A DNA stretch of 64,000 nt, from contig MBFK01000100.1 of NCBI GenBank assembly GCA_001704765.1, positions 77,900-141,899 on the forward strand. Direction: 5' to 3'. The notes under the pieces were generated by a model. It was not told where the DNA came from. It was given only the letters and a program-made list of their open reading frames with translations, and ran no database searches. Positions 48,468-56,944 of the stretch are shown here, piece after piece (the stretch's first letter is position 1; the number at the start of each line of letters is the position of its first letter). The translations under genes and the position numbers were made by a program. The stretch is from Sinorhizobium shofinae. GTDB taxonomy: Bacteria; Pseudomonadota; Alphaproteobacteria; Rhizobiales; Rhizobiaceae.

Positions 48468-48665
48468 GGCGCGGCCGGCCGTCCTCATCGAGGCATCCGG
48501 TGGCCCTACAACAATCCGTTAAGCATAGGATTTCACGCGGGATTCACCACATTCTCGCGTCGCCTCCAGGGCGCCCCGCCGGTTAAGTAGTTGGCAAGGA
48601 ATGGCTGCGAATTTCGTCCTCACACGACGGGTTTGGTGTCCTTCACGAGTTGAGCGGAGCCGAGT

Positions 48666-48715
48666 GGCATGATGCCGGATCGTCGTGACCGGTAACGATT
48701 TCAGCCCGGTATGTC
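48666..48715 (+). promoter_or_regulatory. class III-type conserved element upstream of flaA
   Basis: GGCATGATGCCG at 48666-48677, 11 nt, CCGG at 48689-48692, then CCGGTATGTC at 48706-48715, 35 nt before the ATG. It lies in the 282-nt interval after fliP. Confidence 0.65.
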
Positions 48716-48749
48716 CCCCCATAAGTATTTCGTAAAAGGGACAACGAAT

Positions 48750-49658
48750 ATGGCAAGCATTCTCACCAACACCTCCGCTATGGCAGCGCTCTCGACGCTG
48801 CGCTCAATCTCCTCCAGCATGGAAGAAACGCAGGACCGGATTTCGACCGGCATGCGCGTCGGCTCGGCTTCGGACAACGCCGCCTATTGGTCGATTGCGA
48901 CCACCATGCGTTCCGACAATGCTGCTCTTTCGTCTGTAACCGATGCACTCGGCATGGGTGCCGCAAAGGTCGATACCGCCTACGCCGGTATGGAAGCGGC
49001 AATCGATGTCGTCAAGGAAATCAAGGCCAAGATCGTCGCCGCGACGGAAGAGGGCGTTGACGCCGCGAAGGTTCAGGAAGAAATCGATCAGCTTCAGGAC
49101 CAGCTCCTGAGCATTGCGGAATCCGCGTCCTTCAACGGCGAAAACTGGATCGCAGGCGAAGCTGCCACGAAGACCGTCGTTACCGGCTTCGTCCGCGCTG
49201 CGGACGGCACCGTATCGATCAAGACGTCCAGTTACGCGTTGACCGATGCGGCCGACGGTACGCTCCTGTTTGCTGACGACGGTGCGGGTGGTCTTGACAC
49301 CGCAACCGGTATCCTCGGCACCGACGGCACCAACGGTAACAATGTCTACGGCCTCGATATCTCTGCGATGGACGCTACCGCGCTCGGAGAAGCACTCTCC
49401 GACGTCGAAGACGCCCTGACCGCAATGACGAGCGCCGCCTCGTCGCTCGGTTCGATGTCGACCCGTATCGACCTGCAATCGGATTTCGTTGACAAGCTCA
49501 GCGATTCGATCGAAAGCGGCATCGGCCGCCTCGTCGATGCCGACATGAACGAGGAATCGACCCGCCTGAAGGCCCTGCAGACGCAGCAGCAGCTCGCCAT
49601 CCAGGCCCTGTCGATCGCCAATTCCGACTCGCAGAACATCCTGTCTCTTTTCCGCTAA
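48750..49658 (+). CDS. flaA: FlaA, flagellin
   Basis: A 302-aa flagellin from ATG 48750 behind AAAGGG. Conserved N-terminal D0/D1 helices (MASILTNTSAMAALSTLR, ISTGMRVGSASDNAAYWSIATTMRSDN) and C-terminal helices (GRLVDADMNEESTRLKALQTQQQLA) flank a short variable centre (about 145-225). First of four tandem flagellins. By position it matches S. meliloti FlaA, the main subunit needed for a complex filament, but it is shorter. Confidence 0.92.
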   Translation: MASILTNTSAMAALSTLRSISSSMEETQDRISTGMRVGSASDNAAYWSIATTMRSDNAALSSVTDALGMGAAKVDTAYAGMEAAIDVVKEIKAKIVAATEEGVDAAKVQEEIDQLQDQLLSIAESASFNGENWIAGEAATKTVVTGFVRAADGTVSIKTSSYALTDAADGTLLFADDGAGGLDTATGILGTDGTNGNNVYGLDISAMDATALGEALSDVEDALTAMTSAASSLGSMSTRIDLQSDFVDKLSDSIESGIGRLVDADMNEESTRLKALQTQQQLAIQALSIANSDSQNILSLFR

Positions 49659-49704
49659 TCGGCGAACCGGCACGGAGGCTGACCGTGCCGTAACGCTGGA
49701 AAAG

Positions 49705-49733
49705 AGCCGCGACCGAATTCGGTCGCGGCTTTT
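49705..49733 (+). terminator. rho-independent terminator after flaA
   Basis: A perfect 26-nt palindrome (49705-49730) with arms starting AGCCGCGACC and ending GGTCGCGGCT, followed directly by T residues. Confidence 0.9.
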
Positions 49734-49829
49734 CGCATTTTCGACGTCGCTTCAGCATTCCTTAACCAAATTACTGTTTTCTAGCACCATCGAAACGGCG
49801 GGTTAACCAACAATATTAAGTGGTTAGCA

Positions 49830-49872
49830 GGCATGATGCTGACCGTCGCTTGCCGGTGCACTCCGGAATGTC
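49830..49872 (+). promoter_or_regulatory. class III-type conserved element upstream of flaB
   Basis: GGCATGATGCTG at 49830-49841, 11 nt, CCGG at 49853-49856, then CCGGAATGTC at 49863-49872, 33 nt before the ATG. Confidence 0.65.
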
Positions 49873-49904
49873 CCTTTTAATCAGCCACTAAGGGGCACTC
49901 AAAA

Positions 49905-50825
49905 ATGACGAGCATTCTCACCAACATTGCAGCCATGTCCGCACTCGAGACCCTGCGGAGCATCGGCACCAACATGGAAACGACCCAGGGCCGCGTCTCC
50001 TCCGGCCTGCGCGTCGGCGAGGCTTCGGACAACGCCGCCTATTGGTCGATCGCGACCACGATGCGTTCCGACAACATGGCGCTCTCCGCCGTCCAGGACG
50101 CCCTCGGCCTCGGCGCCGCCAAGGTCGACACCGCTTACGCAGGTATGGAATCGGCCATCGAAGTTGTGAAGGAAATCAAGGCCAAGGTCGTTACGGCAAC
50201 TGAAGAAGGCGTCGATAAGGCCAAGGTGCAGGAAGAAATCGATCAGCTTCAGGAACAGCTGCTCTCGATCGCCGAATCTGCTTCGTTCAGCGGCGAGAAC
50301 TGGATCGGCGGCGTGGCCAGCAGCACTGTGACCGTGGTGTCCGGCTTCGTTCGCGCCTCCGACGGTAGCGTCTCCGTGAAGACGACGAGCTATTCGCTGG
50401 TCGACGGTGTGTCGGGCGGCAACCTCCTGTTCAGCGACGACGGCACCGGCGTACTCGATACGGCGACCGGCATCCTTGGCACCGCCGGTGCCTCCGCTGG
50501 CGCCTACGATGTCTACTCGCTGGATATCAGCGCGCTCGCGACTTCGGACATGAATGACGTGCTGTCGGACGTGGACGATGCGCTCTCGGCAATGACCAGT
50601 GCTGCTGCAGAGCTCGGCTCGATCTCCATGCGCATCGGCCTGCAGGAAGACTTCGTTGCGAAGCTCTCCGACTCTATCGACTCCGGCGTTGGCCGCCTCG
50701 TCGATGCCGACATGAACGAGGAATCGACCCGCCTCAAGGCTCTGCAGACGCAGCAGCAGCTCGCTGTCCAGTCGCTGTCGATCGCCAACAGCAACTCGGA
50801 AAATATCCTCCAGCTCTTCCGTTAA
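49905..50825 (+). CDS. flaB: FlaB, flagellin
   Basis: A 306-aa flagellin. Ends are nearly the same as in FlaA and FlaD (RVSSGLRVGEASDNAAYWSIA; ADMNEESTRLKALQTQQQLA); the centre (about 148-220) is distinct. It has its own leader, upstream element and terminator-like hairpin. Confidence 0.92.
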   Translation: MTSILTNIAAMSALETLRSIGTNMETTQGRVSSGLRVGEASDNAAYWSIATTMRSDNMALSAVQDALGLGAAKVDTAYAGMESAIEVVKEIKAKVVTATEEGVDKAKVQEEIDQLQEQLLSIAESASFSGENWIGGVASSTVTVVSGFVRASDGSVSVKTTSYSLVDGVSGGNLLFSDDGTGVLDTATGILGTAGASAGAYDVYSLDISALATSDMNDVLSDVDDALSAMTSAAAELGSISMRIGLQEDFVAKLSDSIDSGVGRLVDADMNEESTRLKALQTQQQLAVQSLSIANSNSENILQLFR

Positions 50826-50893
50826 TCGACAGAGCCGGACTAGGGGTCAGTCGATCCCTTATATGCCCGAAACGGCTGAACGCCGCTTCAGAA

Positions 50894-50919
50894 AGCCGCG
50901 CCTTGCGAAAGGTGCGGCT
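50894..50919 (+). terminator. hairpin after flaB
   Basis: AGCCGCGCCT at 50894-50903 pairs with AGGTGCGGCT at 50910-50919 with one G-U type mismatch; few T residues follow. The AT-rich rest of the 316-nt interval to flaD holds several GTTAAC sequences and no gene. Confidence 0.55.
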
Positions 50920-51060
50920 CTCGCACATTTGGGCTCCCGCGCAAGGAAATTGTTAGGTTTTCTTAATTTTGTTAACCCGGCTTTAGACTTTGTTAACCAT
51001 GTTTCCGTTAGCTGGCCGCATCGAAACAATGAGTTAACCAAGGTGACCAGCGGGTTAACA

Positions 51061-51104
51061 GGCATGACGCCGATCATTCGTTCCCGGCGGCGGTCCGGAA
51101 TGTT
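51061..51104 (+). promoter_or_regulatory. class III-type conserved element upstream of flaD
   Basis: GGCATGACGCCG at 51061-51072, 11 nt, CCGG at 51084-51087, then CCGGAATGTT at 51095-51104, 38 nt before the ATG. Confidence 0.65.
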
Positions 51105-51141
51105 CAATTCATTCTAATGCCATTCGAGGGGCGAACAGACC

Positions 51142-52059
51142 ATGACCAGCATCCTGACGAACACGGCGGCTATGGCCGCGCTTCAGACCCTCCGCGCGAT
51201 CGACGACAGCATGGAGACGACGCAGGGCCGTGTTTCATCAGGGTTGCGTGTTGGCGAGGCGGCGGACAATGCCGCCTATTGGTCGATTGCCACCACCATG
51301 CGTTCCGACAACATGGCGCTTTCCGCCGTTCAGGACGCGCTCGGTCTCGGTGCCGCCAAGGTCGATACTTCCTATGCCGCGATGGAAAGCGCCATCGAAG
51401 TCGTCAAGGAAATCAAGTCGAAGATCGTCGCCGCGACCGAAGAAGGCGTCGATAAGTCAAAGATCCAGGAAGAAATCGACCAGCTGCAGGAGCAACTGAT
51501 GTCGATCGCCGAATCTGCGTCCTTCAGCGGCGAAAACTGGGTCGCTGGCGACGCGGGCGACAAGACCGTGGTGTCGGGCTTTGTGCGCGCGTCCGATGGT
51601 ACCGTTTCGGTGAAGACGACGACCTATACACTCGACGACACGGCGACCGGCAATCTGCTCTTCGGCGGCGATGGTGCGGGCGGAATCGTAGACACCAGCG
51701 GTATTCTCGGCACCGCCGGCGGCGCGACGATCAGCGTTTCCATTTATGAACTCGATATCGTCAACTTCGACACCGCCGAAATGGCCGAAGCGCTGACCCT
51801 CGTCGAAGATGGCCTCCAGGCGATGACCAGCGCCGCCTCGGCGCTTGGCTCGATCTCCATGCGCATCGGCCTTCAGGAGGATTTTGTGGCGGCGCTGACC
51901 GACTCGATCGACTCCGGCATCGGCCGTCTCGTCGATGCCGATATGAACGAGGAATCGACCCGCCTGAAGGCCCTGCAGACGCAGCAGCAGCTTGCCGTCC
52001 AGTCGCTGTCGATCGCCAACACGAATTCGGAAAACATCCTCCAACTCTTCCGCCAGTAG
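51142..52059 (+). CDS. flaD: FlaD, flagellin
   Basis: A 305-aa flagellin most like FlaB at both ends; the centre carries TVSVKTTTYTLDDTATGNLLFGGDGAG. Third of the tandem set, which is the flaD position in the S. meliloti order flaA-flaB-flaD-flaC. The letter assignment rests on order only. Confidence 0.88.
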   Translation: MTSILTNTAAMAALQTLRAIDDSMETTQGRVSSGLRVGEAADNAAYWSIATTMRSDNMALSAVQDALGLGAAKVDTSYAAMESAIEVVKEIKSKIVAATEEGVDKSKIQEEIDQLQEQLMSIAESASFSGENWVAGDAGDKTVVSGFVRASDGTVSVKTTTYTLDDTATGNLLFGGDGAGGIVDTSGILGTAGGATISVSIYELDIVNFDTAEMAEALTLVEDGLQAMTSAASALGSISMRIGLQEDFVAALTDSIDSGIGRLVDADMNEESTRLKALQTQQQLAVQSLSIANTNSENILQLFRQ

Positions 52060-52118
52060 GAATGGTCATGCAGCCGGTTAAGGCTGTTGTCCTTGCTCCC
52101 AGGCACCTCATTTTTCCG

Positions 52119-52147
52119 GGCCGCGCGATTGCTGCGCGGCCTTTCGT
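52119..52147 (+). terminator. rho-independent terminator after flaD
   Basis: GGCCGCGC at 52119-52126 pairs with GCGCGGCC at 52134-52141 across a 7-nt loop, followed by the T-rich TTTCGTTG. Confidence 0.8.
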
Positions 52148-52201
52148 TGTTCTGGAAGCACCCAGTCCCGGCAAGATAATATAACCTTTTCTTTACACCT
52201 C

Positions 52202-52261
52202 TTAATGATCCGTTAACCACGTTAACCATTTGTTAACCATTGCGCGTTAACGCTTCGTTAA
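52202..52261 (+). promoter_or_regulatory. three TTAA-N7-TTAA (CtrA-like) boxes upstream of flaC
   Basis: Exact TTAA-N7-TTAA matches lie at 52202-52216, 52222-52236 and 52247-52261, just before the conserved class III element. This is the form of the alphaproteobacterial CtrA site. The 317-nt interval 52060-52376 holds no gene. Confidence 0.55.
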
Positions 52262-52301
52262 GCACGATGGTCTGTCCACTCAGGGCAAAAAAGTGGCAGC
52301 G

Positions 52302-52346
52302 CGCATGACGCCGTACCATCCCCGCCGGTTTCCCACCCGGAATGTC
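52302..52346 (+). promoter_or_regulatory. class III-type conserved element upstream of flaC
   Basis: CGCATGACGCCG at 52302-52313, 11 nt, CCGG at 52325-52328, then CCGGAATGTC at 52337-52346, 31 nt before the ATG. Confidence 0.65.
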
Positions 52347-52376
52347 TTCGACCTCCCATCGACAGGGCGATAGCCA

Positions 52377-53339
52377 ATGACCAGTATCATGACCAACGCT
52401 GCCGCGATGGCGGCCTTGCAGACCTTGCGTTCGATCAACAGAAATTTGGATGAGACCCAGAGCCGTGTGTCCTCCGGATATCGCGTTGAGACCGCCGCGG
52501 ACAACGCCGCCTATTGGTCCATCGCGACGACGATGAGGTCGGACAATGCGGCGCTTTCGACGGTCCAGGACGCCCTAGGCTTGGGCGCGGCCAAGGTCGA
52601 CACCGCCTATGCTGCATTGGACACCGTCATTGACCTGATGAGTGAGGTCAAGGCGAAGTTGGTGGCGGCACGCGAGCCCGGCGTCGACAAAAGCAAGATC
52701 GACAAGGAGCTCTCGCAGCTCAAGGATCAGTTGGTGTCGGCAGCCCAATCGGCATCCTTTTCTGGCGAGAACTGGCTTTACAACGACGCAACCGCAGCGG
52801 TCGGCACGAAATCCATCGTTGCATCCTTCAATCGGAGCGCGGACGGTAGTGTCTCTGTGACGACGCTCGACTACGATACGTCGGGCTCCATTCTCGTGGA
52901 TGTCGCCGATGCGAGGCGCGGCTTGCTGACAATGGCGGTGGATGCGGATGCGCTTGCCCCGACTCCGACGGGAACGGCCCGCGAATACTACCTGATCGAC
53001 GCCGGCAGTCCCCCCACGGGCACGGAAATTGCGCTCGATGATTCGACGACCGACAGCGAGTTGGACGACATGATCAGTGTCGTCGATGAACTCATCAGCC
53101 AGTTGACCGATTCCGCTGCGACCTTGGGCGCGATCACCAGCCGCATCGAAATGCAGGAAAACTTCGTCGCCAACCTTATGGATGTGATCGACAAGGGCGT
53201 CGGCCGTCTCGTCGACGCCGACATGAACGAGGAATCGACGCGGTTGAAGGCGCTGCAGACCCAGCAACAGCTCGGTATCCAGTCCCTGTCGATCGCCAAT
53301 ACCAACTCCGAAAACATCCTCAGACTGTTCCAGGAATAA
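52377..53339 (+). CDS. flaC: FlaC, flagellin
   Basis: A 320-aa flagellin, the longest and most divergent of the four: its N-terminal part differs (TLRSINRNLDETQSRVSSGYRVETAADN) and its centre has an extra stretch around SILVDVADARRGLLTMAVDAD. The C-terminal D0/D1 block is retained. Probably a minor filament subunit. Confidence 0.9.
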   Translation: MTSIMTNAAAMAALQTLRSINRNLDETQSRVSSGYRVETAADNAAYWSIATTMRSDNAALSTVQDALGLGAAKVDTAYAALDTVIDLMSEVKAKLVAAREPGVDKSKIDKELSQLKDQLVSAAQSASFSGENWLYNDATAAVGTKSIVASFNRSADGSVSVTTLDYDTSGSILVDVADARRGLLTMAVDADALAPTPTGTAREYYLIDAGSPPTGTEIALDDSTTDSELDDMISVVDELISQLTDSAATLGAITSRIEMQENFVANLMDVIDKGVGRLVDADMNEESTRLKALQTQQQLGIQSLSIANTNSENILRLFQE

Positions 53340-53784
53340 TGTCTCCTTCGCCGCCGCGGAAAGGGTATGCCGCCCGCCTACGGTGGCTCCCAATTTAAGC
53401 AGCGAGGCAAACGAAATGTTCACTTCCGCCGTGCCGCCGGTCATCGGCATCTGGCGGGACTGGTTGGACCGCGCTGTTGCCCTGGCGCGGTCCAACACCT
53501 TCATTTTCGCACAAGTTTGACCCGCTAGCTTCCCTTCGCAGTCTGCTCGGCTGACTGCCGGCCAAAATGATCTTGGTCGCCGCTTGCACCGGTCCCGCCT
53601 CGGGCCTGCCCTCCGCGAACCGTTGCGCATCGAGAATGCTGGTCCTGTCGCTGTCTCGGGTGAATAGGGCCGAAGGAGACATTATAGACGTGTCAGGCGC
53701 TTTGGATTTCTGGACCATGAGGCAGTCTCTGCCGGACGGGCGGAGCGCGTCGGTATTGGCTGCGAACCTCTGGGGGGACGGTCG
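53340..53784 (+). other. interval between flaC and the fliH-like gene
   Basis: This 445-nt stretch holds no clear terminator. A 73-codon open frame, 53567-53788, begins MILVAACTG and its stop overlaps the next gene's ATG as ATGA. It has fairly GC-rich third positions but no ribosome-binding site and no recognisable product; it could be a small coupled leader gene or chance. Confidence 0.35.
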
Positions 53785-54438
53785 ATGAGTGCGTCGCTCT
53801 CCCGCTATCTCAAGGATTTCAGCGCGCCGAAGATCGAACTCACGCGGGTGCCGCCGAAATATTTTCCGGACCTCGCGGGGGACTTCCCCGCCGAAGATCG
53901 GTCCGCTGCGAGGCCGACCATGCCCGAGATCGACGTCGATGCCGAGCGGCGCGAAGCCTTTGCGCAGGGTCGCGCGGAAGCCACTGCCGAGCTGGCCTTC
54001 GAGCATCAGCGGGAGGTCGCCGAACTCAAGGCGCGTCATGCTGAGGAAGTCGAAGCCTTGAAGCAGCGCCTGGCAGAAGAAACCGCTTCGAAACTCGCCG
54101 CCAACTTCGCCCAGATCATCGAGCGGCTGGCACTGGCCGTTGGCGATCAGGCGGCGCGCGTGCTTGCGCCGGTTATGGAGGAGGCTCTGCTCAAGCGCGC
54201 CATCGAGGACCTGGCGACAATGATCAGGCAGGGCATCGGCGCGGGAGAGGGGCTTACGATCACCGTCAAGGGACCGCCCGCGCTTTTCGAAGCGCTGAAA
54301 GAGCACCTTGCGGACGATACGATGGTCTTCCGGCATTTGCCGGCCGACGACATCGATCTCACCGTTGAGATCGGCGAAGCGGTTCTGGTGACCCGCATGT
54401 CGGCCTGGTCCGACACAGTCCGGAAGGTTCTGGCATGA
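53785..54438 (+). CDS. FliH-like export ATPase regulator (putative)
   Basis: A 217-aa protein starting behind GGGGGGACG. A Pro-rich N-terminus is followed by a long Glu/Ala coiled coil (AERREAFAQGRAEATAELAFEHQREVAELKARHAEEVEALKQRLAEE in the middle third) and a C-terminal alpha/beta domain ending in HLPADDIDLTVEIGEAVLV. This is the layout of FliH/YscL peripheral-stalk proteins. It overlaps motB by 4 nt. It is far from fliI (12 kb), so the assignment is structural, not by context. Confidence 0.65.
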   Translation: MSASLSRYLKDFSAPKIELTRVPPKYFPDLAGDFPAEDRSAARPTMPEIDVDAERREAFAQGRAEATAELAFEHQREVAELKARHAEEVEALKQRLAEETASKLAANFAQIIERLALAVGDQAARVLAPVMEEALLKRAIEDLATMIRQGIGAGEGLTITVKGPPALFEALKEHLADDTMVFRHLPADDIDLTVEIGEAVLVTRMSAWSDTVRKVLA

Positions 54439-55631
54439 GCGACGAAAGCCATCACAGCGGCAAGAACGAAATCATCATCGTCAAGCGCTCCGGAGACGGT
54501 CACGACGGCCATCATGGCGGCGGGTGGAAGATCGCCTATGCGGACTTCATGACGGCGATGATGGCCTTCTTCCTTGTCATGTGGCTGATCAACGCCGCCA
54601 ACGAGGAAACGAAGGCGGCGATCGCCTCCTATTTCAATCCGGTGCAACTCACCGACCAGAAGCCCGCGGAGAAGGGCCTAAAGAATCCAGCCAAGGATGC
54701 CCAGGGCGAAGAGACGCAGCAGCGCTCCAAGAGCGACGGCGAGCAGGTGAAATCCGGCGGCTCGGCGAAGACCGGCGACCAGTTGACGGCAACCTCGGGC
54801 GAGGAGACCAAATATTCCGATGCCGATTTCTTCGAGAACCCCTATTCGGTTCTCTCCGAGATCGCCCGCGAGGTTGGCCAGCAGGCCAATATCAGCGTGA
54901 AGGGCGATGGAGGCGCCGCCCAGGCGGGACCGTCGACCGGTGCCGACGGCGGCGAGGCCTATCGCGATCCTTTCGACCCGGATTTCTGGACTAAGCAGGT
55001 CGAAGTCAAGGATGCCGGCAATGCCGCCGAAAGCGACGTGGCGGCGGGGGAGAAGCATGCCGACGCCGGGCAGAACCCGGCCGAGGCCACGACGCCGCCG
55101 AAGCCTGTGGACGAGGCCGCCAAAGGCGAGGAGCCGCTGAAGGAGAATGCCGAAAAGCAAGTGGAGGAAAAGGAAGCGGATGCCCTGAAGGCCGAGATCG
55201 AGAAGGCGATCGGCGGTGAGGCCGGGCGGCTTCTCGAGGGGCTGGTGGTGACGCCCTCCGAGGGCGGGCTGCTGGTTGCAATCAGCGAGCAGACGGACGC
55301 GCCGATGTTTGCGGTGGGTTCTGCCGTTCCTCAGAAGGAGCTCGTCCTCGCCATGGAGAAGATCGGCAGGCTGCTCGCGGCGCGCCAGGGGGCTGTAGCG
55401 ATCCGCGGCCACACGGATGGCCGCCCGTTCAAGGACGGCACCTATGACAACTGGCGGCTGTCGGCGGCGCGTGCCCAGAGCGCCTATTACATGCTGGTCC
55501 GCGGCGGCCTCAAGGAAGAGCGCGTCAATCAGATCAGCGGCTTTGCGGACCGGCGACTGCAGGTGCCGAACGATCCCTATGCCCCCGCCAACCGGCGGAT
55601 CGAGATCCTGTTGCAGTCGGGGCAGGGTTGA
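54435..55631 (+). CDS. motB: MotB, stator proton-channel subunit
   Basis: A 398-aa protein. One membrane span (YADFMTAMMAFFLVMWLI) with the proton-binding Asp37. A long charged, Ala/Lys/Glu-rich periplasmic linker (about 75-245) precedes an OmpA-like peptidoglycan-binding domain (VAIRGHTDGRPF, SAARAQSAYYMLV, ANRRIEILLQ). The linker is far longer than in E. coli and is typical of rhizobia, where MotC acts at it. Confidence 0.94.
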   Translation: MSDESHHSGKNEIIIVKRSGDGHDGHHGGGWKIAYADFMTAMMAFFLVMWLINAANEETKAAIASYFNPVQLTDQKPAEKGLKNPAKDAQGEETQQRSKSDGEQVKSGGSAKTGDQLTATSGEETKYSDADFFENPYSVLSEIAREVGQQANISVKGDGGAAQAGPSTGADGGEAYRDPFDPDFWTKQVEVKDAGNAAESDVAAGEKHADAGQNPAEATTPPKPVDEAAKGEEPLKENAEKQVEEKEADALKAEIEKAIGGEAGRLLEGLVVTPSEGGLLVAISEQTDAPMFAVGSAVPQKELVLAMEKIGRLLAARQGAVAIRGHTDGRPFKDGTYDNWRLSAARAQSAYYMLVRGGLKEERVNQISGFADRRLQVPNDPYAPANRRIEILLQSGQG

Positions 55632-55636
55632 TAGAG

Positions 55637-56944
55637 ATGCTGAAGCGGCTGCGCGCCATCCTGGCGACATCGGTTCTTGCGGCTCCGCTCGCGATCGGCC
55701 TTGCAGGTGCAAGCGAGACGGAAGAGCTCGCGCCGTTCAAGATGATCAGGTCGCTGCAATACGTCCAAGATTCCGTCGTGCTCGGCGATCATTCGGCGAT
55801 CGAAATGCAGCGCTTCATGCTGGGCGAGATCGACAAGCGTCTGAGGGCGGCCGACGAAGCGATCTTTCGCGATCCCCGCAACGTCGATGCGGCGCTCGTC
55901 TATGTGATGAGCGGCGGCAATCCCGAAACGCTGGATTATCTCACGGACAGGGATGTCGACGGCAACTTCGACGCCCGGGTGACGGATGCGCTCAGGCAAT
56001 ACCTGCGCGGCAAGGGGCCGTTGATCGTTGAAAATCTCTCCAACGCGGCGCCCGAATACAAGAACTCCCGCGTCGGTCCCTACCTGTTTCTGATCCTCGG
56101 TAACGCCACATCCCAGCAGGATCCTGCTGCCGCGATGAAATTTTACGACTGGGCGCGTCTGACGGCGCCCGGCACCATCATCGAGGAGGCGGCGCTTCGC
56201 CGATCGGTGTCGCTTGCGGCGCGGGCAGACGATCCGGACAGGGGCTTCCGCTATGCGCTGAACTATGCGCGGCGCTACTTGACGTCGCCCTATGCGAGCC
56301 AGTTCGCGGATGTGTTCGTCGAGCTGGCGGTCGCGCATTTCGACGAGGCGGTCGAAAAGAGAGTCGCCGAGATTCTCGCCTTTATGGATCAGGCGCGCCA
56401 ACGCGAGGTCTATCTGCGCGTCGCAAGGCGGGCAGCGATCGCCGGCAACCAGACGCTGGCGCGGCTGGCTTCCAGCCGGGCCGAAGAGCTCGCCCGGGAC
56501 GGCGGCGGGCAATCGCAACTACTGGCGAGTTTTTACGAGGGGCTTGCGGCCGTGCCCTCGCAGGACGTCACTACAGCGACACAGACGCTGGCAGCCATTC
56601 CGGATGAGAAGCTCTCACCGCGCGACCGTGCCCTCAAGGAGGCCGCCAGGGAGATTGCGGAGGAGGTTGTGCGACTACCGCAAGATGAAAGCTCCGCGCA
56701 AGCGTCCATGCCTATACCGGAAGCCAGCATTGGCCCCGCGAACGATGGCGGCGAAACAGAAGAAACCGGAAGCGGCATGAGTCCCTTTGCAAAGGCGGTC
56801 GATACGGCGTCCGCGCCCGACGACGGACCGCCAGCCAGCGCGGAGACAGCCGCCGCATCCGATCCGGCTCTCGACGGTTTCATGGCCAATGGGCGCTCGA
56901 AGATCAAGGAGATCGATGCGCTCCTTGCGGAGGAAGGACTATGA
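55637..56944 (+). CDS. motC: MotC, periplasmic motility protein
   Basis: A 435-aa protein from ATG 55637, which gives a clean signal peptide (MLKRLRAILATSVLAAPLAI, cleavage near residue 25-28). The body is helical and repeat-like (GPYLFLILGNATSQQDPAAAM, then AALRRSVSLAARADDPDRGF), and the C-terminus is Pro/Ala/Ser-rich. In S. meliloti MotC is thought to act on MotB in the periplasm, with MotE as its chaperone. Its stop overlaps motD. Confidence 0.92.
   Translation: MLKRLRAILATSVLAAPLAIGLAGASETEELAPFKMIRSLQYVQDSVVLGDHSAIEMQRFMLGEIDKRLRAADEAIFRDPRNVDAALVYVMSGGNPETLDYLTDRDVDGNFDARVTDALRQYLRGKGPLIVENLSNAAPEYKNSRVGPYLFLILGNATSQQDPAAAMKFYDWARLTAPGTIIEEAALRRSVSLAARADDPDRGFRYALNYARRYLTSPYASQFADVFVELAVAHFDEAVEKRVAEILAFMDQARQREVYLRVARRAAIAGNQTLARLASSRAEELARDGGGQSQLLASFYEGLAAVPSQDVTTATQTLAAIPDEKLSPRDRALKEAAREIAEEVVRLPQDESSAQASMPIPEASIGPANDGGETEETGSGMSPFAKAVDTASAPDDGPPASAETAAASDPALDGFMANGRSKIKEIDALLAEEGL

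Noticed and set aside
48666..48677. TGGCATGATGC before flaA as a sigma-54 promoter
   Set aside because: The GG-to-GC distance is too short for a -24/-12 promoter and the other flagellin copies do not keep TGGCAC.
50960..51000. TTAA pairs before flaD as CtrA boxes
   Set aside because: The exact pairs are separated by 5 nt, not 7; the 7-nt match has a TTTA half, so I did not count it.
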